Positions 1-11,426 of a DNA stretch of 64,000 bases are shown one piece after another. The stretch is from Roseospira visakhapatnamensis (GTDB taxonomy: Bacteria > Pseudomonadota > Alphaproteobacteria > Rhodospirillales > Rhodospirillaceae). Position 1 is the stretch's first letter; the number at the start of each line of letters is the position of its first letter. The DNA lies in contig NZ_JACIGK010000018.1 of NCBI RefSeq assembly GCF_014197915.1, forward strand, positions 25,633 to 89,632. Direction: 5' to 3'. A model generated the notes under the pieces. That model searched no databases and was not told the DNA's origin. It saw nothing but the letters and a program-made list of their open reading frames with translations. The translations under genes and the position numbers were made by a program.

Positions 1-757
1 TGTCCAGTTCGTCCAGGAAGACGATGCCGTCGTTCTCGACCGAGGCGATCGCTTCCTTCACCACCTGGTCCTCGTCCAGGAGGTTGTCGGCCTCCTCGCG
101 CACCAGAACCTCGTAGCTGTCCTCGACCGTCATGCGGCGCCGCTTGGTGCGCCCGCCGAGCGCCTTCCCGAAGATATCGCCCAGGTTCAGCATGCCCATC
201 TGCTGGCCCGGCATGCCCGGGATATCGAGCGTCGGCATGGACATGCCGCCGGTGTCGCGCACGTCGATGTCCACTTCCTTGTCGGCCAGCCGGCCCTCGC
301 GCAGCATCTTGCGGAAGTTCTGGCGCGTGCCGTCCTTGGCCGTCGATCCCACCAGCGCATCGAGCACGCGATCCTCGGCGGCAACCTCGGCCTTCGAATG
401 CACACGCTTGCGCAGGCGCTCCCGGGTGTCGGCGATGGCGATCTCCACCAGGTCGCGGATGATGCTCTCGACATCGCGGCCCACGTAGCCCACCTCGGTG
501 AACTTGGTGGCCTCCACCTTCATGAACGGCGCCTCGGCCAGGCGCGCGAGGCGGCGGGAGATCTCGGTCTTGCCGACACCGGTGGGGCCGATCATCAGGA
601 TGTTCTTGGGAAGCACCTCCTCGCGCAGCCCCTCGGGCAACTGGCGGCGGCGCCAGCGGTTGCGCAGGGCGATGGCCACCGAGCGCTTGGCCTCGGCCTG
701 GCCGACGATGTAGCGGTCGAGTTCAGAGACGATCTCGCGGGGACTGAAGGCAGACAT
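1..757 (-). CDS. hslU: HslU, ATPase subunit of the HslVU protease (partial, N-terminal part)
   Basis: AAA+ unfoldase that feeds substrates to the HslV peptidase in the cytoplasm. The visible 252 residues begin [19 protein letters not shown] and carry the Walker A segment GPTGVGKTE near residue 60, followed by the HslU-typical [19 protein letters not shown] block, the inserted I-domain rich in charged residues, and the start of the Walker B region (IVFLDELD) at the window edge. The start is the ATG at 755-757, with a short GGAA before it. It lies 116 bp downstream of hslV on the same strand, the usual hslVU order. The C-terminal sensor-2 region lies outside the window. Identity is secure; only the 3' part is missing. 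Confidence 0.96.
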   Translation of the reverse strand, partial: MSAFSPREIVSELDRYIVGQAEAKRSVAIALRNRWRRRQLPEGLREEVLPKNILMIGPTGVGKTEISRRLARLAEAPFMKVEATKFTEVGYVGRDVESIIRDLVEIAIADTRERLRKRVHSKAEVAAEDRVLDALVGSTAKDGTRQNFRKMLREGRLADKEVDIDVRDTGGMSMPTLDIPGMPGQQMGMLNLGDIFGKALGGRTKRRRMTVEDSYEVLVREEADNLLDEDQVVKEAIASVENDGIVFLDELD

Positions 758-873
758 GGCGGTTTCCGAAGCAGCGGACGAACAGGGCGGCGGGACGACG
801 AAGGCGCGGCCTTCGGGTCGGTGTCGGATCACTGTGTGCGGGACCCGTGCGGGATGGGACGGGACGGCGCCGC

Positions 874-1443
874 TCAGGCGCCCGCGTCGAGGGTTTCGAC
901 GACCACCGCGTGGTTGGTGTAGACGCAGATGTCGGCGGCGATGGCCATGGCCTTGCGGGCGATGGCCTCGGCATCCATGTCGTCCCGGTCGGCCAGCGCG
1001 CGGGCGGCGGCCAGGGCGAAGGACCCGCCCGACCCGATGGCGATCATGCCGTCCTCCGGCTCCAGGACATCACCGTTGCCGGTCAACACCAGGGACACGT
1101 CCTTGTCCACGACGGCCATCATGGCTTCCAGGCGGCGCAGGTAGCGATCGGTGCGCCAGTCCTTGGCCATCTCCACGCAGGCGCGGGTCAGTTGGCCCGG
1201 GTACTTTTCCAGTTGCCCCTCCAGACGCTCGAACAGCGCGAAGGCATCCGCCGTGGCTCCCGCGAAGCCCGCCAGCACCGAGCCGCCGGACAGCGTGCGG
1301 ACCTTGCGGGCGTTGGACTTCATCACCGTCTGGCCGAAACTGACCTGGCCGTCCCCGGCCACCACCACGGTTCCGTTCTTGCGCACGGACAGGATGGTGG
1401 TGCCATGCCATTGTATCGGATCATGGGGGGTCGAGCCGGTCAT
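874..1443 (-). CDS. hslV: HslV, peptidase subunit of the HslVU protease
   Basis: Threonine peptidase that forms the proteolytic dodecamer capped by HslU. The 189-residue protein has a 14-residue propeptide ending in HG, after which [10 protein letters not shown] follows; Thr15 is the expected catalytic N-terminal nucleophile after processing. The conserved GDGQVS and [14 protein letters not shown] segments are present and the length fits the family. The ATG at 1441-1443 was chosen over more upstream starts because it gives the normal propeptide; the upstream open frame is Pro/Arg-rich and not HslV-like. First gene of the hslVU pair; no sigma-32 promoter could be assigned with confidence in the 250 bp upstream. 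Confidence 0.96.
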   Translation of the reverse strand: MTGSTPHDPIQWHGTTILSVRKNGTVVVAGDGQVSFGQTVMKSNARKVRTLSGGSVLAGFAGATADAFALFERLEGQLEKYPGQLTRACVEMAKDWRTDRYLRRLEAMMAVVDKDVSLVLTGNGDVLEPEDGMIAIGSGGSFALAAARALADRDDMDAEAIARKAMAIAADICVYTNHAVVVETLDAGA

Positions 1444-1696
1444 CGCGGAGCCTCTTGGGTCTGGGTCGGGGTGATACGGGCCGAAGACCACAAGACATGG
1501 GGGGCAATCCCGCCCCGGGTCAAGAGACGATCGACCGGCGCCGGACGCGCGCGGGCGGCCGGGGTCAGGCCGGTCCCGCGCCTGTCGCCGCCGCCCCGAG
1601 CCTCGGCGCGGCCAGCCCATCCAGGACGATACCCCAGAGTCGAATGTCCGTATCGAGTGTGAATTTGCCCCTGGCGCACGCGAGAACGCGTGATGC

Positions 1697-2449
1697 TCAG
1701 GGCATGATCAGGCCGAGCGCGATGGCCCGGCTGACGGCGTGAGTGCGGTTGGTGGCGCTCAGCTTGCGACCGGCGTTGGCCAGGTGAAAATTCACCGCCG
1801 AGATGGAAATGCCCATGTGCTGCCCCAGTTCCCGGGTGGTCAGGCCCCGCGCGCTCAGGGTCAGCACCTCGCCCTCGCGGTTGGTCAGGCTGGGGGGCGC
1901 GGTGTCGGTATCGCTGTCCGCCAGGCGCAGCAGGCGGTCATGGGCATGGCTCGCGGCCAGGACCAGGCAGGCGCCGTCCGCCCGCAGCACCGCCCGAAAG
2001 GCCGCCGCGTCCTTGCGCGACAGCAGCAGGAGGCCGGTCGGCCCGCGTCTCGACACCGACCCGCTCCGAGGCAGGGGCAACACCAGGGCCGCCCGGAATC
2101 CGTGCTCGGCCAGGATCCGGTCGAGGCCCGGAGATCCGATGACCGGCGCCGAGGCGGCCGGCCTCAGATCGACCAGATCCGGCCGTCGCCGGACCAGCAA
2201 TGGCCCCAGGCTCTCGCCAATGCCCCCGGCGTCCGCGTTCGCGCACCACCGCGCCGCCGCCCCGTCCAGCGAGTCCAGAATCCGGATCGTTGCGGACCCG
2301 TTGCACAGGCGCGTCGGCGCCGCGGCATGAACCACGCCGTCCACGTGACGGTCGGCGAAGAAGGCGACCACCCCGGTCCACAGCCCTTCCAATGTGTCCG
2401 CCGACTCCAATTCATCCAGAAAGGAGTCCAGCCCCTCGTCGCACAACAT
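1697..2449 (-). CDS. LuxR-family transcriptional regulator (solo)
   Basis: DNA-binding regulator of 250 residues. The C-terminal 60 residues form a LuxR/GerE helix-turn-helix: [22 protein letters not shown] followed by the recognition segment [17 protein letters not shown]. The N-terminal 170 residues have the length of an autoinducer-binding or GAF-like domain, but the Trp/Tyr/Asp-Pro set typical of acyl-homoserine-lactone pockets is not obvious, so the ligand is unknown. The ATG at 2447-2449 has a GGAG ribosome site; the open frame continues 25 codons upstream but that part is Arg-rich and unlike the family. No luxI-type synthase is nearby, so it is a solo or orphan regulator. Downstream of it on the same strand, 253 bp away, is hslV, probably a separate transcript. 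Confidence 0.8.
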   Translation of the reverse strand: MLCDEGLDSFLDELESADTLEGLWTGVVAFFADRHVDGVVHAAAPTRLCNGSATIRILDSLDGAAARWCANADAGGIGESLGPLLVRRRPDLVDLRPAASAPVIGSPGLDRILAEHGFRAALVLPLPRSGSVSRRGPTGLLLLSRKDAAAFRAVLRADGACLVLAASHAHDRLLRLADSDTDTAPPSLTNREGEVLTLSARGLTTRELGQHMGISISAVNFHLANAGRKLSATNRTHAVSRAIALGLIMP

Positions 2450-2881
2450 TGATGACTCCAGGAAAGGTCTCCACTCGGGCCGCCCGGCGCCGCCCGCGCT
2501 TCGATCCCGAAGAAAAACGACCACCGTGCGACGCAGCCCGCGAACGCATGGCGTTTGTCGTTAAATTTATCCTTTCCTGAAATGTCGATACAACTCGTCC
2601 GAAAGTCATACTCCTGAATGACACGCAATGCCCCCTATTCTCCGGCCGTCTCCCTGCGAAAAAGCGACTCCGGCGCGGGCACCCCTGCAAAAAGGTCTAG
2701 GGCCACGGACCCGGGCGCAGTGGCACGCATGCTCACACCCGACCATGACGAGTCGCGCGTGTGCCTTGAAAACGGGAGCAAAACAAGGATCGGTGCCCGG
2801 GCGCGCCACGGCGGCGGCAACCATCTGGCGCGACGCAAAAACCGCGCGCGGACCGTCGATATCCCGGTCTGATCGACGGCG
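2450..2881. other. Intergenic region between luxR-type gene and ridA
   Basis: No credible gene. A short A/T-richer patch at about 2545-2625 (minus-strand TTGTAT, TTTCAG and TAAATT elements) stands out from the G+C-rich surroundings and is the best place for the promoter of the LuxR-type gene, but no spacing gives a convincing sigma-70 match. No lux-box-like dyad was recognised. The few small open frames here have atypical Arg/Pro composition. Confidence 0.5.
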
Positions 2882-3358
2882 TCAGGCGTCGGCTACCTGA
2901 ACGAGTCCCTCGACCTCCACCGGCACGCCCAGAGGCAACGAGGCGCACCCCACGGCCGCGCGGGCATGACGGCCGGCGTCGCCGAACACCTCGACCATCA
3001 GATCGGAGGCCCCGTTGGCCACCTTGGCATGGTCGGTGAAGGTGGCGGTGGCGGCCACGAACACCCCCAGCCGGACCACGCGCGCGACCCGGTCCAGGTC
3101 GCCATCGCAAGCGGCGCGGATCTGCGCCACCAGATTGATGGCGCATTGCCGGGCGGCCGCCTGCCCCTGCTCCACCGTCAGCCCGTCGCCCAGAAGGCCG
3201 GTGAAGGCCGGCGCGCCGTCGACCACCGGGATCTGACCGGACACGACAACCAAAGCACCCGTCCGCACGAACGGCACGTAGTTGGCCACCGGCGCCGCCG
3301 CGTCGGGCAGGGTCACGCCCAGGTCGGCCAGCCGCGCCTCGATCCGTCCGGACATCAT
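2882..3358 (-). CDS. RidA/YjgF-family protein
   Basis: Member of the RidA superfamily, 158 residues, longer than the 128-residue E. coli RidA and like the subgroup of about 150 residues. RidA enzymes hydrolyse reactive enamine/imine intermediates such as 2-aminoacrylate. The family core is seen in VVVSGQIPVVDG, the FTGLLGDGL segment, and the C-terminal ARAAVGCASLPLGVPVEVE, where the Arg aligns with the catalytic Arg105 of E. coli RidA. The protein begins MMSG, so either Met could be used. It is divergent from serA with about 100 bp between them; serine-linked enamine chemistry makes the pairing sensible, but shared regulation is only inferred. Confidence 0.87.
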   Translation of the reverse strand: MMSGRIEARLADLGVTLPDAAAPVANYVPFVRTGALVVVSGQIPVVDGAPAFTGLLGDGLTVEQGQAAARQCAINLVAQIRAACDGDLDRVARVVRLGVFVAATATFTDHAKVANGASDLMVEVFGDAGRHARAAVGCASLPLGVPVEVEGLVQVADA

Positions 3359-3461
3359 TTTCCTCCCCGCGTGCGCATCCCGTGTGCTAGGTGGTGCCGG
3401 CGTGAGCCGGGCCGCCGACGGCCCGCATGGTTCGATCTACAGTCTTGGGGATGCGTCCATC

Positions 3462-4697
<1,236 letters not shown>

Positions 4698-4770
4698 TGT
4701 TGATGTCCCGGGGCCGTTTCGCCGTCGTGGAGACGCCCCCACTTCTCGCTCGTGTTCGGAGCCCGCCCCC

Positions 4771-5394
4771 ATGCTCGACGTCACCACCTGGCTGACCTTC
4801 GTCGCCGCCTCCACCCTGCTGGTGGTGGTGCCCGGCCCCACCGTCACCGTCATCATCGCCAACAGCCTGCGCACCGGGCCGACCTCCGGCCTGATGAACG
4901 TGGCCGGCACCCAGGCCGGCCTGTTGCTGATGGTGGGCGTGCTCGCCGCCGGGCTGAGCACCATCGTCGCCTCCGCCGGCCTGGTGTTCGAGGTCCTGCG
5001 CATCCTGGGCGCCGCCTACCTGATCTGGCTGGGAATCAAGATGTGGCGCTCCGACGGCCGCCTGGGGGACGCCGCCGCCGGCCCGGCGCGGTCCCGCACG
5101 CGCTACTTCTGGCAGGGTTTCCTGGTGATCTGGTCCAACCCCAAGGCGCTGGTGTTCTTCGGCGCCTTCATCCCGCAGTTCGTGACCCCGGGCGCCAACA
5201 CGGCGCTTCAGGTGGTGCTGCTGGGCCTGACCTTCATGGCCATCGCGGCGGCGCTGGACGGCGCCTACGCGGTGGCGGCGGGCAAGACCGGGGCATTGCT
5301 GTCCCGGCGCAACATCCGCTGGCTGGAGCGTCTCTCGGGCAGCTTCCTCATCGGCGGCGGGATCTGGCTGGCGCTGACCCGACGGCCGGCCTGA
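4771..5394 (+). CDS. LysE/RhtB-family amino-acid exporter
   Basis: Inner-membrane efflux protein of 207 residues with about six hydrophobic segments. The family signature appears at the N terminus (VVVPGPTVTVIIANSLRTG) and in the LRILGAAYLIWLGIKMW helix, then the WSNPKALVFFGAFIPQF motif typical of RhtB proteins. The substrate cannot be read from sequence; homoserine, threonine or related amino acids are typical for the family. It follows serA by 73 bp on the same strand and could be co-transcribed, which would suit export of a serine-family amino acid, but this is inference. Confidence 0.88.
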   Translation: MLDVTTWLTFVAASTLLVVVPGPTVTVIIANSLRTGPTSGLMNVAGTQAGLLLMVGVLAAGLSTIVASAGLVFEVLRILGAAYLIWLGIKMWRSDGRLGDAAAGPARSRTRYFWQGFLVIWSNPKALVFFGAFIPQFVTPGANTALQVVLLGLTFMAIAAALDGAYAVAAGKTGALLSRRNIRWLERLSGSFLIGGGIWLALTRRPA

Positions 5395-5499
5395 CGCGGT
5401 CGGCTTGCCGGTTTCGCGCGGCAAACGCCTTGATCACGCCCCATGCCGCCCGCACTATCTTGATCGGATGTACAGAATACCCGTGGGAGGAGTGCATAC

Positions 5500-7362
5500 A
5501 TGCGTGGTGGCGGCTCGACGACCCCGATGATCCGAGGGATGGCGCTGGCGGTGATGGCCGCCACCTGGATCGCGACCGGCCCGATCGCGCGCGCGGATCC
5601 CGAGCCCACCCACGCCATCGCCATGCACGGGGAGCCCAAGTACGGGCCGGACTTCGCGCATTTCGACTACGTGAATCCGGACGCGCCCAAGGGCGGGCAT
5701 TTGCGGCTGGCCTGGGTGGGGGGCTTCGACAGCCTCAACCCCTTCATCATCAAGGGGCGCCCGCCCCTGGGGATCGGTCTGATGTACGATACCCTGATGA
5801 CGGCCTCGGCCGACGAACCGTTCAGCCACTACGCCCTGGTCGCCGAAGGCATCGAGACTCCGGAGGACCGCTCCTGGGTCATCTTCCACCTGAATCCGAA
5901 TGCCCGCTTCCACGACGACCACCCCATGACGGCCGAGGACGTGCTGTTCAGCCTGGATATCCTGCGCACGCAAGGGGCACCCCTCTATCGGGTCTACTAC
6001 GCCGACGTCGATCAGGCCGAGGCGCTGGACGACCACACCGTCAAGTTCACCTTCTCCACCGACATGAACCGGGAACTACCCTTGGTCCTGGGCCAGTTGC
6101 CGGTGCTGCCGAAGCATGACTGGGACGGCCGGGACTTCACCGAGACCACCCTGGAACCGCCCCTGGGCAGCGGATCCTATCGCATCGCCGACTTCGAGGC
6201 CGGCCGCTTCATCCGCTACGAGCGGGTCAAGGACTACTGGGCCGCCGACCTGCCGACCCAGGTCGGCCTCTATAATTTCGACACCATCCAGTACGACTAC
6301 TACCGGGACGCCACCGTCGCGGTGGAGGCCCTGAAGGCCGGCGAGTACGACTACCGCAAGGAGCACATCGCCAAGACCTGGGCCACGGCCTATCAGGGAG
6401 AGGATCTTGACGCGGGCCGGCTGATCAAGCGCGCGTTCGAAAACAACCAGGTGGCTCCGACCCAGGGCTTCGTCATGAACATGCGCCGGCCGCCGTTCAA
6501 CGATCCGGCGGTGCGCGAGGCGGTGGCCTACGCCTTTGATTTCCAGTGGGCCAATCAGAACCTGTTCTACGGATCCTACGTCCGCACCCGCAGCAACTTC
6601 GACAACAGCGAGTTGGCCGCCACCGGCGTGCCGGAGGGCGCCGAACTGGCGCTGCTGGAGCCGTTCCGCGACCAGGTGCCGCCGCGTCTGTTCACCGAGG
6701 AGTACAATCCGCCGGACACCGAGGCCCCGGGCGAGATCCGCGCCAACCTGCGCAAGGGTCTCCAAATCCTGCGGGACGCCGGCTGGGCCCTCCAGGACGG
6801 CGTCATGACCCACGGCGAGACCGGCGCGCGCCTGGAGTTCGAGATCCTGTTGCGTCAGCCGTCCGTCGAGCGCCTCGCCCTGCCCTACGTCCAGAACCTG
6901 GAACGCCTGGGCGCCAAGGCCACCGTGCGGATCGTGGACACGGCGCAGTTCATGAACCGGGTCAACACCTTCGACTTCGAGATGGTGTCGGCGATCTGGC
7001 TCCAATCCGACAGCCCCGGCAACGAGCAGCGCGACTTCTGGAGCAGCGCAACCGCCACCGTGGAGGGCAGCCGCAACCTCGCCGGCGTGTCGAGCCCGGT
7101 GGTTGACGCCCTGATCGAGGAGGTCATCCGCGCCGACAGCCGCGAGGACCTGGTGACCGCCGTCCGCGCCCTGGACCGCGTGCTGCAGTGGACCTTCTAT
7201 CTGGTCCCTCACTATCACGAGGAGGACGACCGGCTGGTGTTCTGGAACCGCTTCGGCATGCCGGAGAACACGGCGCCCAGCGGCCCCGCCATCCTGCGAT
7301 GGTGGATCGACCCGGAGAAGGACGCCGCCCTGCGGGCGGCCGGCGTGCTGACCGATCGCTGA
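5500..7362 (+). CDS. yejA: Extracellular oligopeptide-binding protein of the Yej ABC transporter
   Basis: Periplasmic substrate-binding protein (SBP family 5) of an oligopeptide importer; YejABEF in E. coli takes up peptides including microcin C. 620 residues; an N-terminal hydrophobic stretch (MIRGMALAVMAATWIATGP) ending near ARA is a signal peptide. YejA-type sequence begins with AIAMHGEPKYGPDFAHFDYVNP and PKGGHLRLAWVGGFDSLNPF. The ATG at 5500 has a good GGAGG site at 5487-5491. Nine bases separate it from yejB, and the four genes yejA-B-E-F form one operon. Preceded by about 105 bp that could hold the promoter. Confidence 0.92.
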   Translation: MRGGGSTTPMIRGMALAVMAATWIATGPIARADPEPTHAIAMHGEPKYGPDFAHFDYVNPDAPKGGHLRLAWVGGFDSLNPFIIKGRPPLGIGLMYDTLMTASADEPFSHYALVAEGIETPEDRSWVIFHLNPNARFHDDHPMTAEDVLFSLDILRTQGAPLYRVYYADVDQAEALDDHTVKFTFSTDMNRELPLVLGQLPVLPKHDWDGRDFTETTLEPPLGSGSYRIADFEAGRFIRYERVKDYWAADLPTQVGLYNFDTIQYDYYRDATVAVEALKAGEYDYRKEHIAKTWATAYQGEDLDAGRLIKRAFENNQVAPTQGFVMNMRRPPFNDPAVREAVAYAFDFQWANQNLFYGSYVRTRSNFDNSELAATGVPEGAELALLEPFRDQVPPRLFTEEYNPPDTEAPGEIRANLRKGLQILRDAGWALQDGVMTHGETGARLEFEILLRQPSVERLALPYVQNLERLGAKATVRIVDTAQFMNRVNTFDFEMVSAIWLQSDSPGNEQRDFWSSATATVEGSRNLAGVSSPVVDALIEEVIRADSREDLVTAVRALDRVLQWTFYLVPHYHEEDDRLVFWNRFGMPENTAPSGPAILRWWIDPEKDAALRAAGVLTDR

Positions 7363-7371
7363 GCCAGATCC

Positions 7372-8466
7372 ATGCTCGCCTACATCGTCCGCCGTCTCGC
7401 GCTGATTCCGCTCACCCTGGTGGGGATCATCACCCTCAACTTCTTCATCGTCCAGATCGCGCCCGGCGGTCCGGTCGAACAGATGCTGGCCCAGATCCAG
7501 GGAACGGCGGGGGATGCCACAGCGCGTATCTCCGGCAACACGGGGGGGGAAGCGGGCGGAGGCGGCGGCGGCGACGGGAACGGCGCCTATCAGGGCGCGC
7601 GCGGGCTGGATCCCGCCTTCATCGCCGAGATCGAGAAGCAGTTCGGTTTCGACAAGCCCCTTCACGAGCGCTACATCACCATGCTGGTGAACTACGCCAC
7701 GTTCGATCTGGGCGAGAGCTACTACCGCAGCACCGGCGTGCTGGCGCTGATCTGGGAAAAGATGCCGGTTTCGGTGTCGCTGGGGGTGTGGTCCACGCTG
7801 ATCATCTATCTGGTGTCCATCCCGCTGGGCATCGCCAAGGCGGTGCGCGACGGCAGCCGTTTCGACATCGTCACCAGTTGGGCGGTGATCATCGGCTACG
7901 CGGTGCCCGGGTTCCTGTTCGCCATCCTGCTGATCGTGCTGTTCGCGGGCGGCCGCTACTTCGACCTGTTCCCGCTGCGTGGGCTTGTCTCGGACAACTG
8001 GGCGGACCTGTCCTGGCCGCACCGTGTCCTCGACTACCTCTGGCACCTGACCCTGCCGGTCACCGCCATCGTCATCGGCGGCTTCGCCAGCCTGACCATG
8101 TTGACCAAGAACGCCTTCCTGGACGAGGTCAACAAGCAGTACGTGGTCACCGCGCGCGCCAAGGGGCTGACCGAGCGCGCGATCCTCTACGGGCATGTGT
8201 TCCGCAACGCCATGCTGCTGGTGGTGGCCGGTTTCCCGGCGGCACTGATCGGCATGCTGTTCACCGGATCGCTGCTGATCGAGGTGATCTTCAGCCTGGA
8301 CGGCCTGGGCCTGCTGGGCTTCGAGGCCGTCATCAATCGCGACTACCCGGTGATGTTCGGCACGCTCTATGTCTTCACGCTGCTGGGTCTGGTGCTCAAC
8401 CTGATCTCGGATTTGACCTATCACGTCATCGATCCACGCATCGACTTCGAAAGCCGGGAGGTATGA
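7372..8466 (+). CDS. yejB: Yej-type ABC transporter permease, first subunit
   Basis: Inner-membrane permease (binding-protein-dependent transport, OppB type), 364 residues. It opens [22 protein letters not shown], a typical first transmembrane helix, and has the C-terminal permease loop ending in [16 protein letters not shown]. The EAA-loop region [21 protein letters not shown], which docks the ATPase, is present. Between helix 1 and the substrate-facing region lies a glycine-rich insert (about residues 55-75) before the [21 protein letters not shown] segment, longer than in many homologues. Pairs with YejE. Confidence 0.92.
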   Translation: MLAYIVRRLALIPLTLVGIITLNFFIVQIAPGGPVEQMLAQIQGTAGDATARISGNTGGEAGGGGGGDGNGAYQGARGLDPAFIAEIEKQFGFDKPLHERYITMLVNYATFDLGESYYRSTGVLALIWEKMPVSVSLGVWSTLIIYLVSIPLGIAKAVRDGSRFDIVTSWAVIIGYAVPGFLFAILLIVLFAGGRYFDLFPLRGLVSDNWADLSWPHRVLDYLWHLTLPVTAIVIGGFASLTMLTKNAFLDEVNKQYVVTARAKGLTERAILYGHVFRNAMLLVVAGFPAALIGMLFTGSLLIEVIFSLDGLGLLGFEAVINRDYPVMFGTLYVFTLLGLVLNLISDLTYHVIDPRIDFESREV

Positions 8467-8635
8467 TGCGAGCCCGTCACGCGACCCAGCCGCCGCCGTC
8501 CCCGGGAGGCGCCCGGCCCGTGCCATCCGACAGGACCACGAGCCCGCCGATCGGTCGGATCCGGTCAGGCTCCTCCCCCACGCCACGCCGGCGATTGGGC
8601 GGGCCTTGGACATCGCACGTGACGGTTCAGAGTGG

Positions 8636-9748
8636 ATGGAACGGGTCTATGAGCGCATGAACGACAGTGGTGTGCTTTCCGCCTCCGACAGCGGTGTCGC
8701 CGACACCCGACCGCCCCCGCGGGACCGGTTGGGGCCGCTCTGGCGCCGGCGGCTGGCCAATTTCCGCGCCAACCGGCGGGGCGTCTGGTCGCTCTGGATC
8801 TTCCTGGTGCTGTTCGTCGTCAGCCTGTTCGCGGAACTGATCGCCAACGACCGCCCCCTGCTCGTCTGGTACGATGGCGCGCCCTATGTGCCCGTCCTCG
8901 CGGACTATCCCGAAACCACCTTCGGCGGCGACTTCCCCACCCTGACCGTCTACCGCGACCCCTTCGTGGCCGGCCTGATCGCAGACAAGGGCTTCATGGT
9001 CTGGCCGCCGGTGCGCTTCTCTTACCAGACCGTCAACCAGGATCTGCCGGTTCCGGCACCCGCCCCGCCCAGCGCCGAGAACTGGCTGGGCACCGATGAC
9101 CAGGGCCGAGACGTGTTCGCCCGGCTGCTGTACGGCTTCCGGCTGTCGGTGCTGTTCGGGCTCACGCTCACGCTGGTCTCGTCGGTGATCGGCGTCGCCG
9201 CCGGCGCGGTCCAGGGCTACTTCGGCGGCACGCTGGACCTGCTCCTCCAGCGATTCATCGAGATCTGGTCGGGCCTGCCGCAGCTGTTCATCCTGATCAT
9301 CGTCTCCAGCGTCTTGATTCCCGGGTTCTGGACCCTGCTCGTCGTGCTGATGCTGTTTTCCTGGACCGCGCTGGTGGGCGTGGTGCGCGCCGAGTTCCTG
9401 CGCGCGCGCAACTTCGATTACGTGCGCGCCGCCCGCGCGCTGGGCATGTCCGACGCCGGGATCATGGTCAAGCACGTGCTGCCCAACGCCATGGTGGCCA
9501 CACTCACCTTCCTGCCGTTCATCCTGGCCGGGTCCCTGGTGGCGCTGACTTCGCTGGACTTCCTGGGGCTGGGGTTGCCGCCGGGCGCGCCCTCGCTGGG
9601 TGAGTTGCTGCGCCAGGGCAAGGACAACCTCCAGGCCCCATGGCTGGGCATCACCAGTTTCATGGTCATCGCCGTCACCCTCACCCTGCTGGTGTTCGTC
9701 GGCGAGGCCGTTCGCGATGCCTTCGACCCGCGCAAGGGGGTCCTGTGA
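8636..9748 (+). CDS. yejE: Yej-type ABC transporter permease, second subunit
   Basis: OppC-type inner-membrane permease, partner of YejB. Recognised from NFRANRRGVWSLWIFLVLF near the N terminus, the large periplasmic segment after helix 1 containing WLGTDDQGRDVFARLLYGFR, and the EAA loop YVRAARALGMSDAGIMVKHVL. The first ATG in frame is 8636 (MERVYERMNDSG), giving 370 residues; the ATG at 8657 (MNDSGVLSAS) is equally possible and has a GGAACGGG sequence 11 bp upstream. A TTG at 8606 is less likely. The 170 bp gap after yejB is unusually long inside this operon. The stop overlaps the yejF start (TGATG). Confidence 0.9.
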   Translation: MERVYERMNDSGVLSASDSGVADTRPPPRDRLGPLWRRRLANFRANRRGVWSLWIFLVLFVVSLFAELIANDRPLLVWYDGAPYVPVLADYPETTFGGDFPTLTVYRDPFVAGLIADKGFMVWPPVRFSYQTVNQDLPVPAPAPPSAENWLGTDDQGRDVFARLLYGFRLSVLFGLTLTLVSSVIGVAAGAVQGYFGGTLDLLLQRFIEIWSGLPQLFILIIVSSVLIPGFWTLLVVLMLFSWTALVGVVRAEFLRARNFDYVRAARALGMSDAGIMVKHVLPNAMVATLTFLPFILAGSLVALTSLDFLGLGLPPGAPSLGELLRQGKDNLQAPWLGITSFMVIAVTLTLLVFVGEAVRDAFDPRKGVL

Positions 9749-11406
9749 TGACGGACGACGTGGTCCTGGAGGTCCGCGACCTGGCCGTCACCTTCGGCCG
9801 GGGGCCGCGCGCGGTGGAGGCCGTGCGCGGCGTGTCGTTCTCCATCCGGCGCGGCGAGACCCTGGCCCTGGTGGGCGAAAGCGGGTCCGGCAAGTCGGTC
9901 ACCGCCCTGTCGGTGCTCCGCCTGTTGCCCTATCCCCGCGCCCATCACCCGTCCGGCTCCATCATGCTCGCCGGGCAAGAGATGCTGACGGCCCCGGACG
10001 CGCTGCTGCGTCAGGCGCGGGGCGACACGGCCTCGATGATCTTCCAGGAGCCCATGACCTCCCTCAATCCCCTGCAGGCCATCGGCAAGCAGGTGGGAGA
10101 GGTGGTGACGCTGCATAAGGGCCTGACCGGCGCCGCGCTGCGGGCGCGGGTGATCGAACTGCTCACCCTGGTGGGCCTGCCCGAGGCCGAGCGCCGCCTG
10201 GGCGCGCTGCCCCACGAGTTGTCCGGCGGCCAGCGTCAGCGCGTCATGATCGCCATGGCGCTGGCCAACGAACCCGACCTGCTGATCGCCGACGAGCCCA
10301 CGACGGCGCTGGACGTGACCATCCAGGCCCAAATTCTCGACCTGCTGGCGGACCTGCGGGATCGCTTCGGCATGGCGGTGCTGTTCATCACCCACGACCT
10401 CGGCATCGTGCGCCGCGTCGCCGATCGGGTGTGCGTGATGAAGGCCGGCGAGATCGTCGAGGCCGGACCGGTCGCCGACCTGTTCGACCACCCCACGCAT
10501 CCCTACACCCGGGCGCTGATGGACGCCCAACCCCAGGGCGCGGTTCGGCCGCCGCCCGGGGACGCCGCGCCGGTGATCGCCACCACCGGCCTGAAGGTCC
10601 ACTTCCCCATCCGCAAGGGCGTGATCCGCCACACGGTCGGCCACGTCAAGGCGGTGGACGGCGTTACCCTGACCGTTCACGAGGGCCACACCCTGGGCGT
10701 GGTGGGCGAGAGCGGATCGGGCAAGACCACCCTGGGGCTGGCACTGTTGCGGCTGATCTCCTCGGTCGGACCGGTGACCTTCCAGGGCGGCCGCGTCGAC
10801 GGGATGTCCTGGCGCGCCATGCGCCCCTTGCGCCGGCAGATGCAGGTGGTGTTTCAGGATCCCTACGGGTCGCTCAGCCCGCGCCTGTCCATCGGCCAGA
10901 TCGTCGGCGAGGGGCTGGCCGTGCACCGCATCGGCGCCGACGCGGCCGCGCGCGAGGCCATGGTCATCGACGCCCTGCGCGAGGTGGGCCTGGATCCGGA
11001 GACCCGCCACCGCTACCCGCACGAGTTCTCCGGCGGCCAGCGCCAGCGCGTGGCCATCGCCCGGGCGCTGGCGCTCAAGCCTCGCTTCCTGGTGCTGGAC
11101 GAGCCCACCAGCGCCCTTGATGTCTCGGTGCAGGCGCAGATCGTGGACCTGCTGCGCGACATCCAGGACCGCCACCGGCTGGCCTACCTGTTCATCAGTC
11201 ACGACCTGCGGGTGGTGCGCGCGCTGGCCGATGACATCCTGGTGATGAAGGATGGCGTGGTGGTCGAGGCCGGCCCCGCCGCCCGGGTTCTGGATGCGCC
11301 GGAAACGCCCTACACGCGAGCGCTGATGGCCGCCGCCTTCAACCTGGAGGTCCGGGACAATGGGCGGACGGAGAGCGGGACGGGGGGCGGGACGGGGGGC
11401 GGCTGA
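9748..11406 (+). CDS. yejF: Yej-type ABC transporter, fused double ATPase subunit
   Basis: Cytoplasmic ATPase that powers YejBE, with two complete nucleotide-binding domains in one 552-residue chain, as in E. coli YejF. Domain 1: Walker A GESGSGKS near residue 43, signature LSGGQRQRV, Walker [13 protein letters not shown]. Domain 2 from about residue 280: Walker [10 protein letters not shown], signature FSGGQRQRV, Walker [12 protein letters not shown], switch His in FISHDLRVV. The ATG at 9748 overlaps the yejE stop by one base. The last residues are a low-complexity Gly/Thr tail (GTGGGTGGG) encoded by a G-rich repeat that also forms a hairpin over the stop codon. Confidence 0.94.
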   Translation: MTDDVVLEVRDLAVTFGRGPRAVEAVRGVSFSIRRGETLALVGESGSGKSVTALSVLRLLPYPRAHHPSGSIMLAGQEMLTAPDALLRQARGDTASMIFQEPMTSLNPLQAIGKQVGEVVTLHKGLTGAALRARVIELLTLVGLPEAERRLGALPHELSGGQRQRVMIAMALANEPDLLIADEPTTALDVTIQAQILDLLADLRDRFGMAVLFITHDLGIVRRVADRVCVMKAGEIVEAGPVADLFDHPTHPYTRALMDAQPQGAVRPPPGDAAPVIATTGLKVHFPIRKGVIRHTVGHVKAVDGVTLTVHEGHTLGVVGESGSGKTTLGLALLRLISSVGPVTFQGGRVDGMSWRAMRPLRRQMQVVFQDPYGSLSPRLSIGQIVGEGLAVHRIGADAAAREAMVIDALREVGLDPETRHRYPHEFSGGQRQRVAIARALALKPRFLVLDEPTSALDVSVQAQIVDLLRDIQDRHRLAYLFISHDLRVVRALADDILVMKDGVVVEAGPAARVLDAPETPYTRALMAAAFNLEVRDNGRTESGTGGGTGGG

Positions 11407-11414
11407 CGCCCCCC
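11394..11414. terminator. GC-rich hairpin over the yejF stop, between convergent yejF and hcp
   Basis: Perfect 8-bp inverted repeat GGGGGGCG / CGCCCCCC with a 5-base loop that contains the yejF TGA. It lies in the 20 bp between two convergent genes, so a bidirectional terminator is plausible. No T-run follows in either direction, so intrinsic termination is uncertain. Confidence 0.35.
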
Positions 11415-11426
11415 TCCTCTGGCCCC

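Noticed and set aside
6076..8613. 845-codon minus-strand open frame opposite yejA and yejB
   Set aside because: Shadow of two well-supported genes; composition is typical of antisense frames in high-G+C DNA.
8606..8635. TTG start for yejE
   Set aside because: ATG codons follow within 10 and 17 codons and there is no ribosome site before the TTG.
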